NCBI RefSeq assembly: GCF_008370325.1
Contig: NZ_VNIP01000013.1
Coordinates: 98,853 to 162,852 of the forward strand
Length of the DNA: 64,000 nt
Direction of reading: 5' to 3'
DNA from: Martinezella tropici
GTDB taxonomy: Bacteria; Pseudomonadota; Alphaproteobacteria; Rhizobiales; Rhizobiaceae
A program made the translations under genes and the position numbers. The notes under the pieces are model-generated. The model saw only the letters and a list, made by a program, of their open reading frames with translations. It ran no database searches and was not told the origin of the DNA. Every line of letters starts with the position of its first letter. The first letter of the stretch is position 1. Positions 45,118 to 53,334 of the stretch are shown here, one piece after another.

Positions 45118-45876
45118 TCATGCGGCTGGCAGCGCTCTGATGGGGATGTCGTCCTCCTCGTCGCCGCGCTCGAAGGCCATTTGGTCGGCGAGCTGGCGGA
45201 GTTGGTTGAAGTCGGCCGGGCCGTCGAAGGAGATGCCGCCGAGGCGGATGGCGACGGAAAGCGGCGCGCCGTCGGCGCTGAAGGTGGCCGCGGCGACGCC
45301 CGCGCGGATACGGGTGCCGATGTCGCAGGCGTTCTCGATCGTGGCGCCAGGCAGGAAGATGCCGAGTTCGTTGGTCGCAAGCCGCGCCACGAGATCGCCA
45401 CGACGAACCGAGGATTGGATGATCGAGGCAAGCGATTGCATCACCGTGTCGGCCCATTGCAGCCCGTAGCGGCGGCCGATGTCGTCGAGCGTATCGATGA
45501 TGACGGCGATGACGATGCCGCCGGCATCTGTCTCGGCATGCTTGCGCCGCTCGATAAAGTCCTCGACGGCCGCGGCAAAGGCGGTGCCGTTCAGCGTCTT
45601 CGTCACGCTGTCGTAGCGTGCCGCCTGGGTGACGTTTTCTTGCATTTTGCGCACGACGCCGTTGTTGAGCTGCAAGGCAAAAAACAGCGGAAAGGCCACA
45701 AATGCGGAAGCAAGTGCTGCACCGACAAATCCGACCAAAAATGGTCGATCCGGCATCAATAAGTTTAATATAAGTAGAAGACCAACCGAACCGACCACGG
45801 CGCATAGCGCGCCGAGCGTGGCCCTCCGCAGGGCTTTGAAAATGCTGGCGGAGGGATGTCGCTGTTGTAGAATCAT
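45118..45876 (-). CDS. Membrane GGDEF-like protein with a degenerate active site
   Basis: Protein of 252 residues. Two transmembrane helices (about 20-40 and 47-72: LGALCAVVGSVGLLLILNLL and FLVGFVGAALASAFVAFPLF) precede a GGDEF-type domain (DSVTKTLNGTAFAAAVEDFI, IAVIIDTLDDIGRRYG). The GGDEF signature is replaced by ATNEL in ARLATNELGIFLPGA, so cyclase activity is unlikely. It could be a binding or scaffold protein. GGGGA upstream supports ATG 45876; an upstream ATG at 45930 is less likely. The c-di-GMP-responsive glucan synthase is in the same window, though no direct link is shown. Confidence 0.82.
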   Translation of the reverse strand: MILQQRHPSASIFKALRRATLGALCAVVGSVGLLLILNLLMPDRPFLVGFVGAALASAFVAFPLFFALQLNNGVVRKMQENVTQAARYDSVTKTLNGTAFAAAVEDFIERRKHAETDAGGIVIAVIIDTLDDIGRRYGLQWADTVMQSLASIIQSSVRRGDLVARLATNELGIFLPGATIENACDIGTRIRAGVAAATFSADGAPLSVAIRLGGISFDGPADFNQLRQLADQMAFERGDEEDDIPIRALPAA

Positions 45877-46468
45877 ATCGGAGTTATCCCCGTTCTGTAA
45901 TTCAGCATATGCTAAACAGAGGCCTAACAAAACCCGCTTAAGAAATCCTGTAAAATTTGTTGCTTTGCACCGTTGTTTCCACGAACTAGCTGCCTTCGAA
46001 TGAATATCCGGAACCGTTGTTTGCGCTTGGTGTCCGGTTGCGGCAGCTCCAGCGCTTTATCTCGATCCATGGTCCTCGACGTGTTTCATCTTCAGCGTGT
46101 GAATCGGCATGGTGCGTCACGATGCCGAGAGGCACAACAAGTAGTTGTTTTCGTTGCAGCGTCTGGGGTCATCACTTGATGCTTAATTACACTCTAGCGA
46201 CTTTGAACCACGTTTGGAATTGGATAAGGAAACCCATCCAGGTCCCTCCATTCCCGCCGTCTTCGAAATCGGCGTTTATTCCGGTTCAGATAGCCGCGGC
46301 GAGCAACAAGTTTGACTTGGAGACACCTGCCACGGGTGATGAGAGCTGCTTCGGAAAGTAAAAAGGATTCGGCCGCTGTTCCACTCCAGCGAAGGTGAGC
46401 ACGCAGGGAAATGACCGGACTTGTCAATGATGGTGGCGACCGGCGTGGCCGGTCGCCATGCATGCCTT
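45877..46468. other. Gene-free stretch
   Basis: No gene or clear signal could be supported in these roughly 590 bases between the GGDEF-like and Met-rich genes. The right end of the GGDEF-like gene's promoter must lie near 45880-45950. Confidence 0.35.
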
Positions 46469-46735
46469 CTACATCTTGCCGATGCTCTTCATTGCTTTGT
46501 CCATATGCATCATGCAATCGTCCATTTTTTTGGCCTTCATCGACTCCTTGGCCATCATCATTTCCTTAGATGCCATTTCCTTCTTCTCTTTCATTTTAGG
46601 CCCCGTCACCGCGTCCACGTCACTCTGCGCCTTCATCATCGATGCGTCGTCGCATTTCATCATCGTGTTCGCCGCATAGACCGGCAAGGTGAAAGCTGAC
46701 ATCAGCAAAGCGGTCGCAATCGCAAATTTAAGCAT
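46469..46735 (-). CDS. Small exported Met-rich protein
   Basis: Protein of 88 residues with a Sec signal peptide (LKFAIATALLMSAFTLPVYA, mature from about ANTMM). The mature part has roughly twenty methionines and many lysines, for example KEMASKEMMMAKESMKAKKM, plus two cysteines (MKCDDASMM and DDCMMHMDK). GGAGGAAA before the ATG is a strong ribosome site. Met-rich periplasmic proteins often handle copper, and the two Cys could form a disulfide. The metal role is inference. It is next to the molybdoenzyme pair, 55 bases away and in the same direction. Confidence 0.8.
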   Translation of the reverse strand: MLKFAIATALLMSAFTLPVYAANTMMKCDDASMMKAQSDVDAVTGPKMKEKKEMASKEMMMAKESMKAKKMDDCMMHMDKAMKSIGKM

Positions 46736-46789
46736 GTTTTCCTCCTCTTGATGGGCACAATTGCCCGCAGTCAGACGTTCTCCAGGCGA

Positions 46790-47566
46790 TTAAATCCCCG
46801 CGTACCACTCATAGCCGCGGTCCTCCCAGAAACCGCCCTTGCCACCCCAAAGGCTGGCGAAGCTGTCTTTGATTTCAATGCGCATGAGGTATTTTGCATG
46901 CTTGTAGCCAAGATGGCGTTCAACCCGCAGTCTGAGCGGTGCGCCGTGTGCGACTTCGAGATCTTTATCGTTGAGCTGATAGGCAAGGATTGTCTGCGGA
47001 TGAAAGGCGTCGATCAGATCGACGCTCTCGTAGTACGTGCCGCTGCCGTCGATCGTTTGTTCAAGCTGGTCGGCACAATAAAACACCGCATAGCGAGCTC
47101 CGGGCCTCATACCAGCTCTCTGTAGGATGAGCCCGAGCGGCACGCCCGTCCATTTCCCGATGGCGCTCCAGCCTTCCACGCAGTCATGCCGCGTAATTTG
47201 CGTTCGCGATGGCAGCATTTTTAGATCCGCCAACGAGAACTCGACCGGATGTTCCACCAAACCATCGATCTTCAGCCGCCAATCCGCAAAATCACTCTCC
47301 ATCATCCGGGCATATTCTTCGCTGTCCGGCTGACTGGTGCCGTTCGATCTGAAGGTGGGTGAAATGGCCGCTTCCGAAAACTCGCGAGCCAGCTTGTCCC
47401 TCGCAACCAAAATTCGCTGGCTTTTCATTGTCAGCGTCTCTGCCATGTCCAGTACGGCTTGAACATTGGCGTTTTGGACGACGGCGTCGCAACCTGTGAG
47501 GCCGATTGCGCCAAGTCCGGCGGCCGATCCGATCAAAAGACGGCGTCGCGTGATAGAGAACGTCAT
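46790..47566 (-). CDS. Periplasmic molybdopterin oxidoreductase, sulfite oxidase/YedY type
   Basis: Protein of 258 residues. The N-terminus has a twin-arginine motif and a lipobox (ITRRRLLIGSAAGLGAIGLT then GC), so it is probably a Tat-exported lipoprotein. The molybdenum-binding cysteine is in RTQITRHDCVEGWSAIGKWT. Further family stretches are YYESVDLIDAFHPQTILAYQ and PLRLRVERHLGYKHAKYLMR. The ATG at 47566 overlaps the cytochrome gene stop by ATGA. Its electrons probably pass to or from the b-type cytochrome. Whether it oxidises sulfite or reduces a sulfoxide cannot be told. Confidence 0.88.
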   Translation of the reverse strand: MTFSITRRRLLIGSAAGLGAIGLTGCDAVVQNANVQAVLDMAETLTMKSQRILVARDKLAREFSEAAISPTFRSNGTSQPDSEEYARMMESDFADWRLKIDGLVEHPVEFSLADLKMLPSRTQITRHDCVEGWSAIGKWTGVPLGLILQRAGMRPGARYAVFYCADQLEQTIDGSGTYYESVDLIDAFHPQTILAYQLNDKDLEVAHGAPLRLRVERHLGYKHAKYLMRIEIKDSFASLWGGKGGFWEDRGYEWYAGI

Positions 47567-48417
47567 TCTCCGCCCCCTTCGTTTTTGATCCTGTAGCGGC
47601 CGGTGATCATCGAGCGCATGTTGTTCCAAAGACCTGAGAGGATAACCATTGCGACATGCACCAGAACGAAGAAAACAATCGACCAGGCGCAAATGAAGTG
47701 GATCGAGCGCGCCGACTGCCGGCCGCCAAAGAAATCGAGCAGGAAGGGGAAGCCGGCATCCATACTGGGGGACATGGTCAGCCCCGTTGCGAGCATCAAC
47801 GGCAGTAGAATGAAGATGACAATCAGATAACTGAGCTTCTGAAGGACATTGTAATGGCGTGCCTTTTCTCCTTTCGGAAAGTGCAGCCGTGCGTGGTCCG
47901 CGATTTCCTGTTTGAGATGAGAGGGCGAGAGCTCGTCGGGACTCGGCGCGAGATCGCGCCGGAAATGGCCGCCCAAGAAGCCGTATAGCAGATAGATCGA
48001 TCCGTTGATCACGAACAGCCAGGCAAAAAATAGATGCCATCGACGGCCGGTCGCGAGATCCTGATAGCTCGGGATGGTTGCCCAGGAGGGAAAGCCGCGC
48101 TCGGTCACATCACTGCCGACACGAGAAACGCCGAGGATGCCCGTTGTCGCAACGGACAAGCTTCCAACGCGCAGGACCCCACGCGTGCTGTCACCGTCCT
48201 GGACAGTCCCGATCGAAAGCCAGGATGGATCGGCATCGGCTCCGTATTGGCCCCAGTAGAGGGAGGGATGCGCGTTGAATATCTGTAGACCGCTCATCAG
48301 AAGCAGGCTTAAGCAAAGAAGGTTGAGCCAATGCGTAATGCGCGTCGGCACCGAATGACGGTGAATGAAGGTCGTCGTCGGCGCTGCCGGCGTCTCTTGA
48401 TGGTTCACGGTCGCCAT
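47563..48417 (-). CDS. Cytochrome b561-type membrane subunit
   Basis: Membrane protein of 284 residues with about four to five helices. Candidate haem histidines are in TRITHWLNLLCLSLLLMSGL, RRWHLFFAWLFVINGSIYLL, RSIHFICAWSIVFFVLVHVA. A periplasmic loop lies between helices one and two (about 50-125). It is the partner of the molybdoenzyme encoded immediately downstream and would link it to quinone. It is first in this two-gene unit. Confidence 0.88.
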   Translation of the reverse strand: MATVNHQETPAAPTTTFIHRHSVPTRITHWLNLLCLSLLLMSGLQIFNAHPSLYWGQYGADADPSWLSIGTVQDGDSTRGVLRVGSLSVATTGILGVSRVGSDVTERGFPSWATIPSYQDLATGRRWHLFFAWLFVINGSIYLLYGFLGGHFRRDLAPSPDELSPSHLKQEIADHARLHFPKGEKARHYNVLQKLSYLIVIFILLPLMLATGLTMSPSMDAGFPFLLDFFGGRQSARSIHFICAWSIVFFVLVHVAMVILSGLWNNMRSMITGRYRIKNEGGGE

Positions 48418-48649
48418 GGTCGCTCCTCCAGAGCTGGCTACGGTGCGGTCCTATCGGGTACTACGAATGATAAAATACTCTTATTACAGGGCGCCGCGAA
48501 GAAAATTCTTCCAAATACGGGTTAGCTCCACGCGAAAAACCTGCATAGCTCGCTCAGGGAGACCTGTGCTTACGATCACAAAACCGTGAACTTGTAACAA
48601 GCAGCGATCTGATTGCGAAGGCGATGATGAAACCACTGGGAGAGAAGCG

Positions 48650-49351
48650 ATGAGGCAGCTAGCGAGGTTAGTAGTCACCGGAACGGTCATGTGCGTCACG
48701 GCGGGCGCTTCTCATGGGGCACCGAGCGACAACCGTCCCCTCACGGTAGTCGAGCTCTTCACGAGCCAGGGATGCTCGTCCTGCCCGCCCGCGAACGCCA
48801 ACCTGATAAATCTCAGTAAGCGCGACGCCGTCCTCACGTTGAGCTTCGCAGTGACATATTGGGACTATCTCGGCTGGAAGGACACATTCGGAAAACAGGA
48901 ATTTTCGGATCGGCAGATTGCATATGAGGCACCGTTGCATCAGTCAGGACCCTTCACACCGCAGATGGTTGTCAACGGCACGAAGACTGTTGTTGGAAAC
49001 AACCTCTCAGAGCTGACAGCACTTCTGTCAACGGTCTCCCACTTGAAAGGACCGGCCATTACGCTGGGCCGGAGCCGCACGGAGATTGGCCATGGTGATG
49101 TCCCAAGAACGGCTGCGGACGTCTGGTTGATCCAGTACGATCCAAATGTCATCGATGTGCCAATCGCGAGAGGCGAGAATGCCGGCAGTACTTTGCCCCA
49201 CATCCACGTCGTGCATGCATTGAAGCGTCTTGGGCAATGGGACGGAAGCTCTACCGCATTCGATTTCTCGAAGGCGCCGGATGGCCTTCGCACGGCAATT
49301 CTCATTCAAGAGCCACGAGGTGGACCGATACTCGCGGCAGCGACGGACTGA
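48650..49351 (+). CDS. DUF1223-family exported thioredoxin-like protein
   Basis: Protein of 233 residues with a signal peptide (about 1-23). The mature start is LTVVELFTSQGCSSCPPANA, a thioredoxin-like fold with a CxxC motif (CSSC). The family also shows VTYWDYLGWKDTFGKQEFSD and TPQMVVNGTKTVVGNN, both seen here. The function is not established; periplasmic redox or metal-related roles are possible. It is divergent from the cytochrome/molybdoenzyme pair. Confidence 0.88.
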   Translation: MRQLARLVVTGTVMCVTAGASHGAPSDNRPLTVVELFTSQGCSSCPPANANLINLSKRDAVLTLSFAVTYWDYLGWKDTFGKQEFSDRQIAYEAPLHQSGPFTPQMVVNGTKTVVGNNLSELTALLSTVSHLKGPAITLGRSRTEIGHGDVPRTAADVWLIQYDPNVIDVPIARGENAGSTLPHIHVVHALKRLGQWDGSSTAFDFSKAPDGLRTAILIQEPRGGPILAAATD

Positions 49352-49647
49352 AATTTTTAGCAAATGGTAGCGCCTTACCCCCTTCAACGAAGGCTCGAGC
49401 GCTGGGTGCCCGTATTGCCCTCGACGTCGTGCGCCATTTTCTTGAGCGCTGCCATCGGGGCAATCTACCGCGCCTCCCAGCATACACGTCGGGAAAGTTC
49501 AGCGCTCAGGTGACACGGAATGGCTCTTCATCGAAGTCGGCAAGACCAATCGCGCCGCCGACATCACACTTTACGGGTATGGGCGTGGAGGCCGATGATG
49601 GTGTAGGCTCAGGTGTTGAATACACGAGCTTACTCGAGGAAGCGCAG
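49352..49647. other. Leader stretch upstream of the flavin monooxygenase, with a possible gene remnant
   Basis: No intact gene is seen. One frame near 49510-49600 reads SGDTEWLFIEVGKTNRAADI and TLYGYGRGG before a stop, which looks like a decayed coding fragment. I cannot assign it. Confidence 0.3.
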
Positions 49648-50781
49648 ATGGCTGCTGAGGAAACAGTCATTATCGGTGCAGGCCCGGCGGGATTGGCATG
49701 CGCGGCGGCACTCCGTGCAAGAGGCTGCCGTTCCCTTATTCTTGAAGCCACGAACGAGCTCGGCGCTTCGTGGCGGCGGCACTACGATCGTCTTCATCTC
49801 CATACTGAGAAACGTCACTCAGCGCTTCCGGGGAGAGCGATGCCCGCCGGCTTTCCAAAATATCCGTCACGCCTACAGGTCATCGACTACCTCGAAAGCT
49901 ATGCGCGGGCAAACAACCTTCGAATTCTCACCGACAAGACCGTCGCGTCCGTAGCCAAGAAAACAGAGTGGGTTGTTGCGACCACCGATGGCGATGTGTT
50001 CGAGGCGAGAGCTGTCGTAATCGCGACTGGTCTATCGAGGAGTCCCGTCAGACCGTATTGGACCGGTCAGAACAATTTTCCAGGACAGATTATTCACTCT
50101 TCCGAATATCGGAACGCGTCTGCCGTCGACGCAGGTCGAATCCTGGTGGTTGGCTTCGGAAACTCAGCAGGAGAGATCGCGCTGGAATGTGCCGAAGCCG
50201 GTCTTGATGTTGCCATGTCGGTCCGCGGTCCAGTCAATGTCGTCCCGAGGGAGATATTAGGTGTGTCAAGCGCGACGATCGCCATCCTTCAACAACGCTT
50301 TCCGTACAGAGTGGTTGATGCGGTTAACGCGCCTTTTCTACATCTACGCTACCGCGATATCGAGGAACTGGGTCTCAAGCGCTCCCACCAAGGTCCTCTG
50401 ACCACGATGATAGAGCAAGGCCGGACTCCCTTGATCGACATTGGTACCATCGCGAAGATCAGAGATGGACGGATCAAGGTGTTCCCCGGCATCGAAAAGT
50501 CGGATGGTGCAAACGTGCGCTTCGTCAATGATCGATCCGCGGAATTCGACGCGATTGTGGTGGCGACAGGCTATAGGCCGTCTCTCGAGACATTTCTGCC
50601 AGATTTCGCGGACCGGTTTTCGAATGCCGGGAAGCCGGCCAGGGATGAGCTTCAACCAGGAAAGGCCAATCTGTACTTCTGCGGCTTCAATCCTGCCACG
50701 ACCGGGCTGCTTCGCCAGATTGGGATCGAGGCATTGCAAATCGCAAAGTCAATCGCAATGACAAGCCTCACCTGCCACTGA
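49648..50781 (+). CDS. YUCCA-like flavin-containing monooxygenase
   Basis: Flavoprotein of 377 residues. FAD site: VIIGAGPAGLACAAALRARG. NADPH site: ILVVGFGNSAGEIALECAEA. Between them, YDRLHLHTEKRHSALPGRAM and FPKYPSRLQVIDYLESYA, and later SVRGPVNVVPREILG, are stretches shared with plant YUCCA enzymes. The late motif VVATGYRPSLETFLPD is typical of flavin monooxygenases. GAGGAAGCG before ATG 49648 sets the start. Plant YUCCAs make indole-3-acetic acid from indole-3-pyruvate; whether this enzyme does so is open. It has no obvious operon partners. Confidence 0.88.
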   Translation: MAAEETVIIGAGPAGLACAAALRARGCRSLILEATNELGASWRRHYDRLHLHTEKRHSALPGRAMPAGFPKYPSRLQVIDYLESYARANNLRILTDKTVASVAKKTEWVVATTDGDVFEARAVVIATGLSRSPVRPYWTGQNNFPGQIIHSSEYRNASAVDAGRILVVGFGNSAGEIALECAEAGLDVAMSVRGPVNVVPREILGVSSATIAILQQRFPYRVVDAVNAPFLHLRYRDIEELGLKRSHQGPLTTMIEQGRTPLIDIGTIAKIRDGRIKVFPGIEKSDGANVRFVNDRSAEFDAIVVATGYRPSLETFLPDFADRFSNAGKPARDELQPGKANLYFCGFNPATTGLLRQIGIEALQIAKSIAMTSLTCH

Positions 50782-50902
50782 ACTTTCATCCAGCGGTAAC
50801 CAGAGCCCCGGCGGAGATTGATCCGCTCCCAAACATTGGACCACCGGAGACTAGAGTTTTCCGGCTTGTTTCAGGAAGGCGGGCTGGTTGCGCCTCCCGA
50901 AT

Positions 50903-51640
50903 TTACCAACGAGATCGGCACCTTGTTGCCGATCGCACCACTCCGTCGACGCCGCCTTTTTCTCCCCCGGCATCCGCGCCACCGAGCCGCCGTACGAAGT
51001 CCGCGAAGAAGAGCGAGGCGTTGGTGGCCCGTTTATGCACCGCGATCGTCTGCGGAATTCGCGAAAACACTCCATCCACCACCCGGAAGCCTTCCATCCG
51101 CTCCGAGGCGTTGAAGAGGAATTCGGTCAGCCCAGCCGCCGCGTCGCATTCTCGGTCCGCGAGAAAGTCGAGGGCCGCCGCGGGGCTGTCGACATGTAGC
51201 ACCGTCGCTCGCTTGAGTGTTCGTTCAAGCTGCTTCGTATAGGCGGCGCTACGCGCGGAAGCGATGCGAATTCCGTTGGAATCCAGCTCGTCCGCCGTCT
51301 GGTAGGGTGAAGCCACTGGAACCAGGTAGGTGGCGTCGACCGAGATGTAGGGAGGCGAGAAGCTGAAGCGATCGGTTCTTGATGGGTCTGACGCGATGAA
51401 GGCGATGTCCCACTCGTCGCCGTCCGCAGCGGAAAGAATATCCGCGGCCGATCCGTATTGTATGAGGGAAAGCCTCTGATTAAGTTCGTGGGCGATCCTA
51501 TCCGCAATGTCCGCGCTCGGACCCACTAAGGCGCCCGCGTTTTCGTCCCAGCGAATCAATGCTGCGTTCGACATGTTGACGGCGGCCCTGATGGTTCCAG
51601 CCGTCGCTATCTCCGCCCGGACCTGCTCCAAAGTGAACAT
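50903..51640 (-). CDS. Leaderless transporter substrate-binding-domain protein
   Basis: Protein of 245 residues with the family 3 solute-binding fold (SNAALIRWDENAGALVGPSA, then DIAFIASDPSRTDRFSFSPP, SARSAAYTKQLERTLKRATV). There is no signal peptide: the first residues, FTLEQVRAEIATAGTIRAA, are polar and helical. It is one of a group of short cytoplasmic-looking relatives of periplasmic binding proteins. The C-terminal tail (GGADAGGEKGGVDGVVRSAT) does not look like the usual end and could follow a late frameshift. It lies downstream of the hpaI-hpaH-dioxygenase genes, separated by a RIME-like repeat. Confidence 0.7.
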   Translation of the reverse strand: MFTLEQVRAEIATAGTIRAAVNMSNAALIRWDENAGALVGPSADIADRIAHELNQRLSLIQYGSAADILSAADGDEWDIAFIASDPSRTDRFSFSPPYISVDATYLVPVASPYQTADELDSNGIRIASARSAAYTKQLERTLKRATVLHVDSPAAALDFLADRECDAAAGLTEFLFNASERMEGFRVVDGVFSRIPQTIAVHKRATNASLFFADFVRRLGGADAGGEKGGVDGVVRSATRCRSRW

Positions 51641-51652
51641 GCTATGTCTCCC

Positions 51653-51763
51653 TAGAGCGTGATGCCGAAAAGTGTAGGCGGTTTTCGGACGACATCACGC
51701 TCTACTTCTTTGATTCTAGAGCGGAATTTTAGGTCAAACAGACCTAAAATCATCCGGCTCTAG
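51653..51763. repeat. RIME-like rhizobial intergenic palindromic repeat
   Basis: Two adjacent hairpins. The first: TAGAGCGTGATG (51653-51664) pairs exactly with CATCACGCTCTA (51693-51704), with inner CCGAAAA/TTTTCGG pairing. The second: CTAGAGC (51716-51722) pairs with GCTCTAG (51757-51763), with inner ATTTTAGGTC (51726-51735) and GACCTAAAAT (51741-51750) around AAACA. Such elements are spread in intergenic DNA of Rhizobium and relatives. The TAG stop of the aldolase gene (51760-51762, reverse) lies inside it. Confidence 0.8.
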
Positions 51764-52524
51764 CGCGAAAACCTGGACGCAAGTGCTTCCGATCCTCTGG
51801 CAAGGAGGGCAACGTCGACGCCAACTGCCGTGAACAGCGTTCCCTGCGCAATGCAGCGAGCCGCAAACTTCTCGTCAGCCGTCAAGATGCCCGAAGGCTT
51901 ACCGACGGCTTTCAAGCGCTCAATCGCATTCTCGATTGCCGAGACTACCTCGGGATGTCCCGGCTGGCCGGGATAACCGAGGCTGGCCGCGAGGTCCGCC
52001 GGACCGATGAAGATCCCGTCGACTCCGTCGACCCCTGCAATGGCTTCAAGCTGATCGAGCGCCTCTCGCGTTTCGATCTGCAGCAAGAGGCAGATCTCCT
52101 GTTCGGCGGTCTGTGCGTAGTTCGGCACGCGCCCGAAACGGGTGGCGCGGGTGAGGGCGGATACGCCACGGATACCTCGCGGTGCGTAACGCGTGGCGGC
52201 CACGGCCGCCTTCGCCTCCTGTTCATTCTGCACATATGGAATGAGAAGCGTCTGGACGCCGATATCCAGAAAACGCTTGATCAATACGGGGTCGTTGAAG
52301 GCCGGGCGCACCACGGGGGCGACGTCGTACGGCGCGACCGCCTGCAACTGTGGAAGCACAGTGAGGACGTCGCTGGGAGAATGCTCGGTATCGAAAAGCA
52401 GCCAGTCGAAACCGGACGGTGCGACGATTTCCGCTGTATAGCTGCCCGGAAGACCGCACCACAATCCGATCTGGCTTTGACCAGCCTGGAGTTTTCGCTT
52501 GAAGCTGTTGACGGGGAGTTCCAT
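51760..52524 (-). CDS. hpaI: HpcH/HpaI-family aldolase
   Basis: Class II pyruvate aldolase of 254 residues. Family stretches: SQIGLWCGLPGSYTAEIVAP, FDWLLFDTEHSPSDV (metal Glu/Asp and catalytic His), QTLLIPYVQNEQEAKAAVAA, ICLLLQIETREALDQ and VDGIFIGPADLAASLGY. In 4-hydroxyphenylacetate degradation it splits 4-hydroxy-2-oxoheptanedioate into pyruvate and succinic semialdehyde. It follows hpaH by seven bases. Its stop codon lies in a RIME-like repeat, so the last residues may have been reset by that insertion. Confidence 0.9.
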   Translation of the reverse strand: MELPVNSFKRKLQAGQSQIGLWCGLPGSYTAEIVAPSGFDWLLFDTEHSPSDVLTVLPQLQAVAPYDVAPVVRPAFNDPVLIKRFLDIGVQTLLIPYVQNEQEAKAAVAATRYAPRGIRGVSALTRATRFGRVPNYAQTAEQEICLLLQIETREALDQLEAIAGVDGVDGIFIGPADLAASLGYPGQPGHPEVVSAIENAIERLKAVGKPSGILTADEKFAARCIAQGTLFTAVGVDVALLARGSEALASRFSR

Positions 52525-52531
52525 TAGATCC

Positions 52532-53314
52532 TCACACGAATGAGACGCCGATTGAGCCGACGGGGCCGTAGTCGGCCTGGATCACGTCGCCCTGGGCGAT
52601 GTCCACTGGGCGGGTGAAAGAGCCGGCCAGCACGATCTGCCCCTTTTTCAAACCGCCGCCCACCGCATGGAGCTTGTTTACCAACCACGCGATCCCGGCT
52701 GCCGGATGGCCCATGATCGCTGCAGAAACACCGGATTCCTCGATAATGCCGTTCTTCGAGAGGGTGGCGCCCACCCAGCGGATGTCGATGTCCATTGGGC
52801 GAATGATGCGACCCCCTACAACGATGGCCCCAAAAGCGGCATTGTCAGCGATCGTGTCGGTGATCGCCCTCGGAACCTCGGTGCGATAGTCGATGATCTC
52901 GAGAGCCGGGACTACGAATTCAGTCGCCCTCATCACGTCGTAGATCCGCGTACCGGGCCCCTCGAGATCCTCGCCCATCACAAAGGCGAGCTCGACTTCG
53001 AGGCGCGGCTTGATAAAGAGTTCCGCCTTGATCTGCGCCCCGTCGTTGTAGAGGGCGTCGTCGAGGATGACACCATAGTCGGGCTCGGTCATCTTGGACG
53101 CCATCTGCATCGCGCGCGATGTGAGGCCGATCTTGTGGCCGACGACCCGAGCACCCCTAGCGGTCCGAGCCTCCGCCCAGAGCGCTTGAATTTTGTAGGC
53201 GTCTTCAAGCTCTAGACCGGGGTAGGTTTTGCTCGGTTGAACGATTGGCTTGCGGTCGGTTTCTGCCTTCAGAAGGGCGTTGGCCGCCTCTCGGCGTTCC
53301 TGTTCTGTGATCAT
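52532..53314 (-). CDS. hpaH: 2-oxohept-3-ene-1,7-dioate hydratase-like
   Basis: Hydratase/decarboxylase-fold protein of 260 residues. Key stretches are VVGHKIGLTSRAMQMASKMT and EPDYGVILDDALYNDG. The metal ligands are in FIKPRLEVELAFVMGEDLEG, and the end reads VNKLHAVGGGLKKGQIVLAG then GDVIQADYGPVGSIGVSF. This is the HpaH/MhpD family. It adds water to a 2-oxo-enoate, the step before HpaI. It lies between the dioxygenase gene (20 bases) and hpaI (7 bases). Confidence 0.9.
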   Translation of the reverse strand: MITEQERREAANALLKAETDRKPIVQPSKTYPGLELEDAYKIQALWAEARTARGARVVGHKIGLTSRAMQMASKMTEPDYGVILDDALYNDGAQIKAELFIKPRLEVELAFVMGEDLEGPGTRIYDVMRATEFVVPALEIIDYRTEVPRAITDTIADNAAFGAIVVGGRIIRPMDIDIRWVGATLSKNGIIEESGVSAAIMGHPAAGIAWLVNKLHAVGGGLKKGQIVLAGSFTRPVDIAQGDVIQADYGPVGSIGVSFV

Positions 53315-53334
53315 GGGTTAGGCTCTGTCGTTGG

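Noticed and set aside
45062..45805. 247-codon reverse frame overlapping the GGDEF-like gene
   Set aside because: Arg-rich translation typical of an out-of-frame reading; the overlapping frame shows membrane helices and a GGDEF fold.
46194..46517. Reverse frame in the gene-free stretch before the Met-rich gene
   Set aside because: No ribosome site or recognisable feature and Arg-rich composition.
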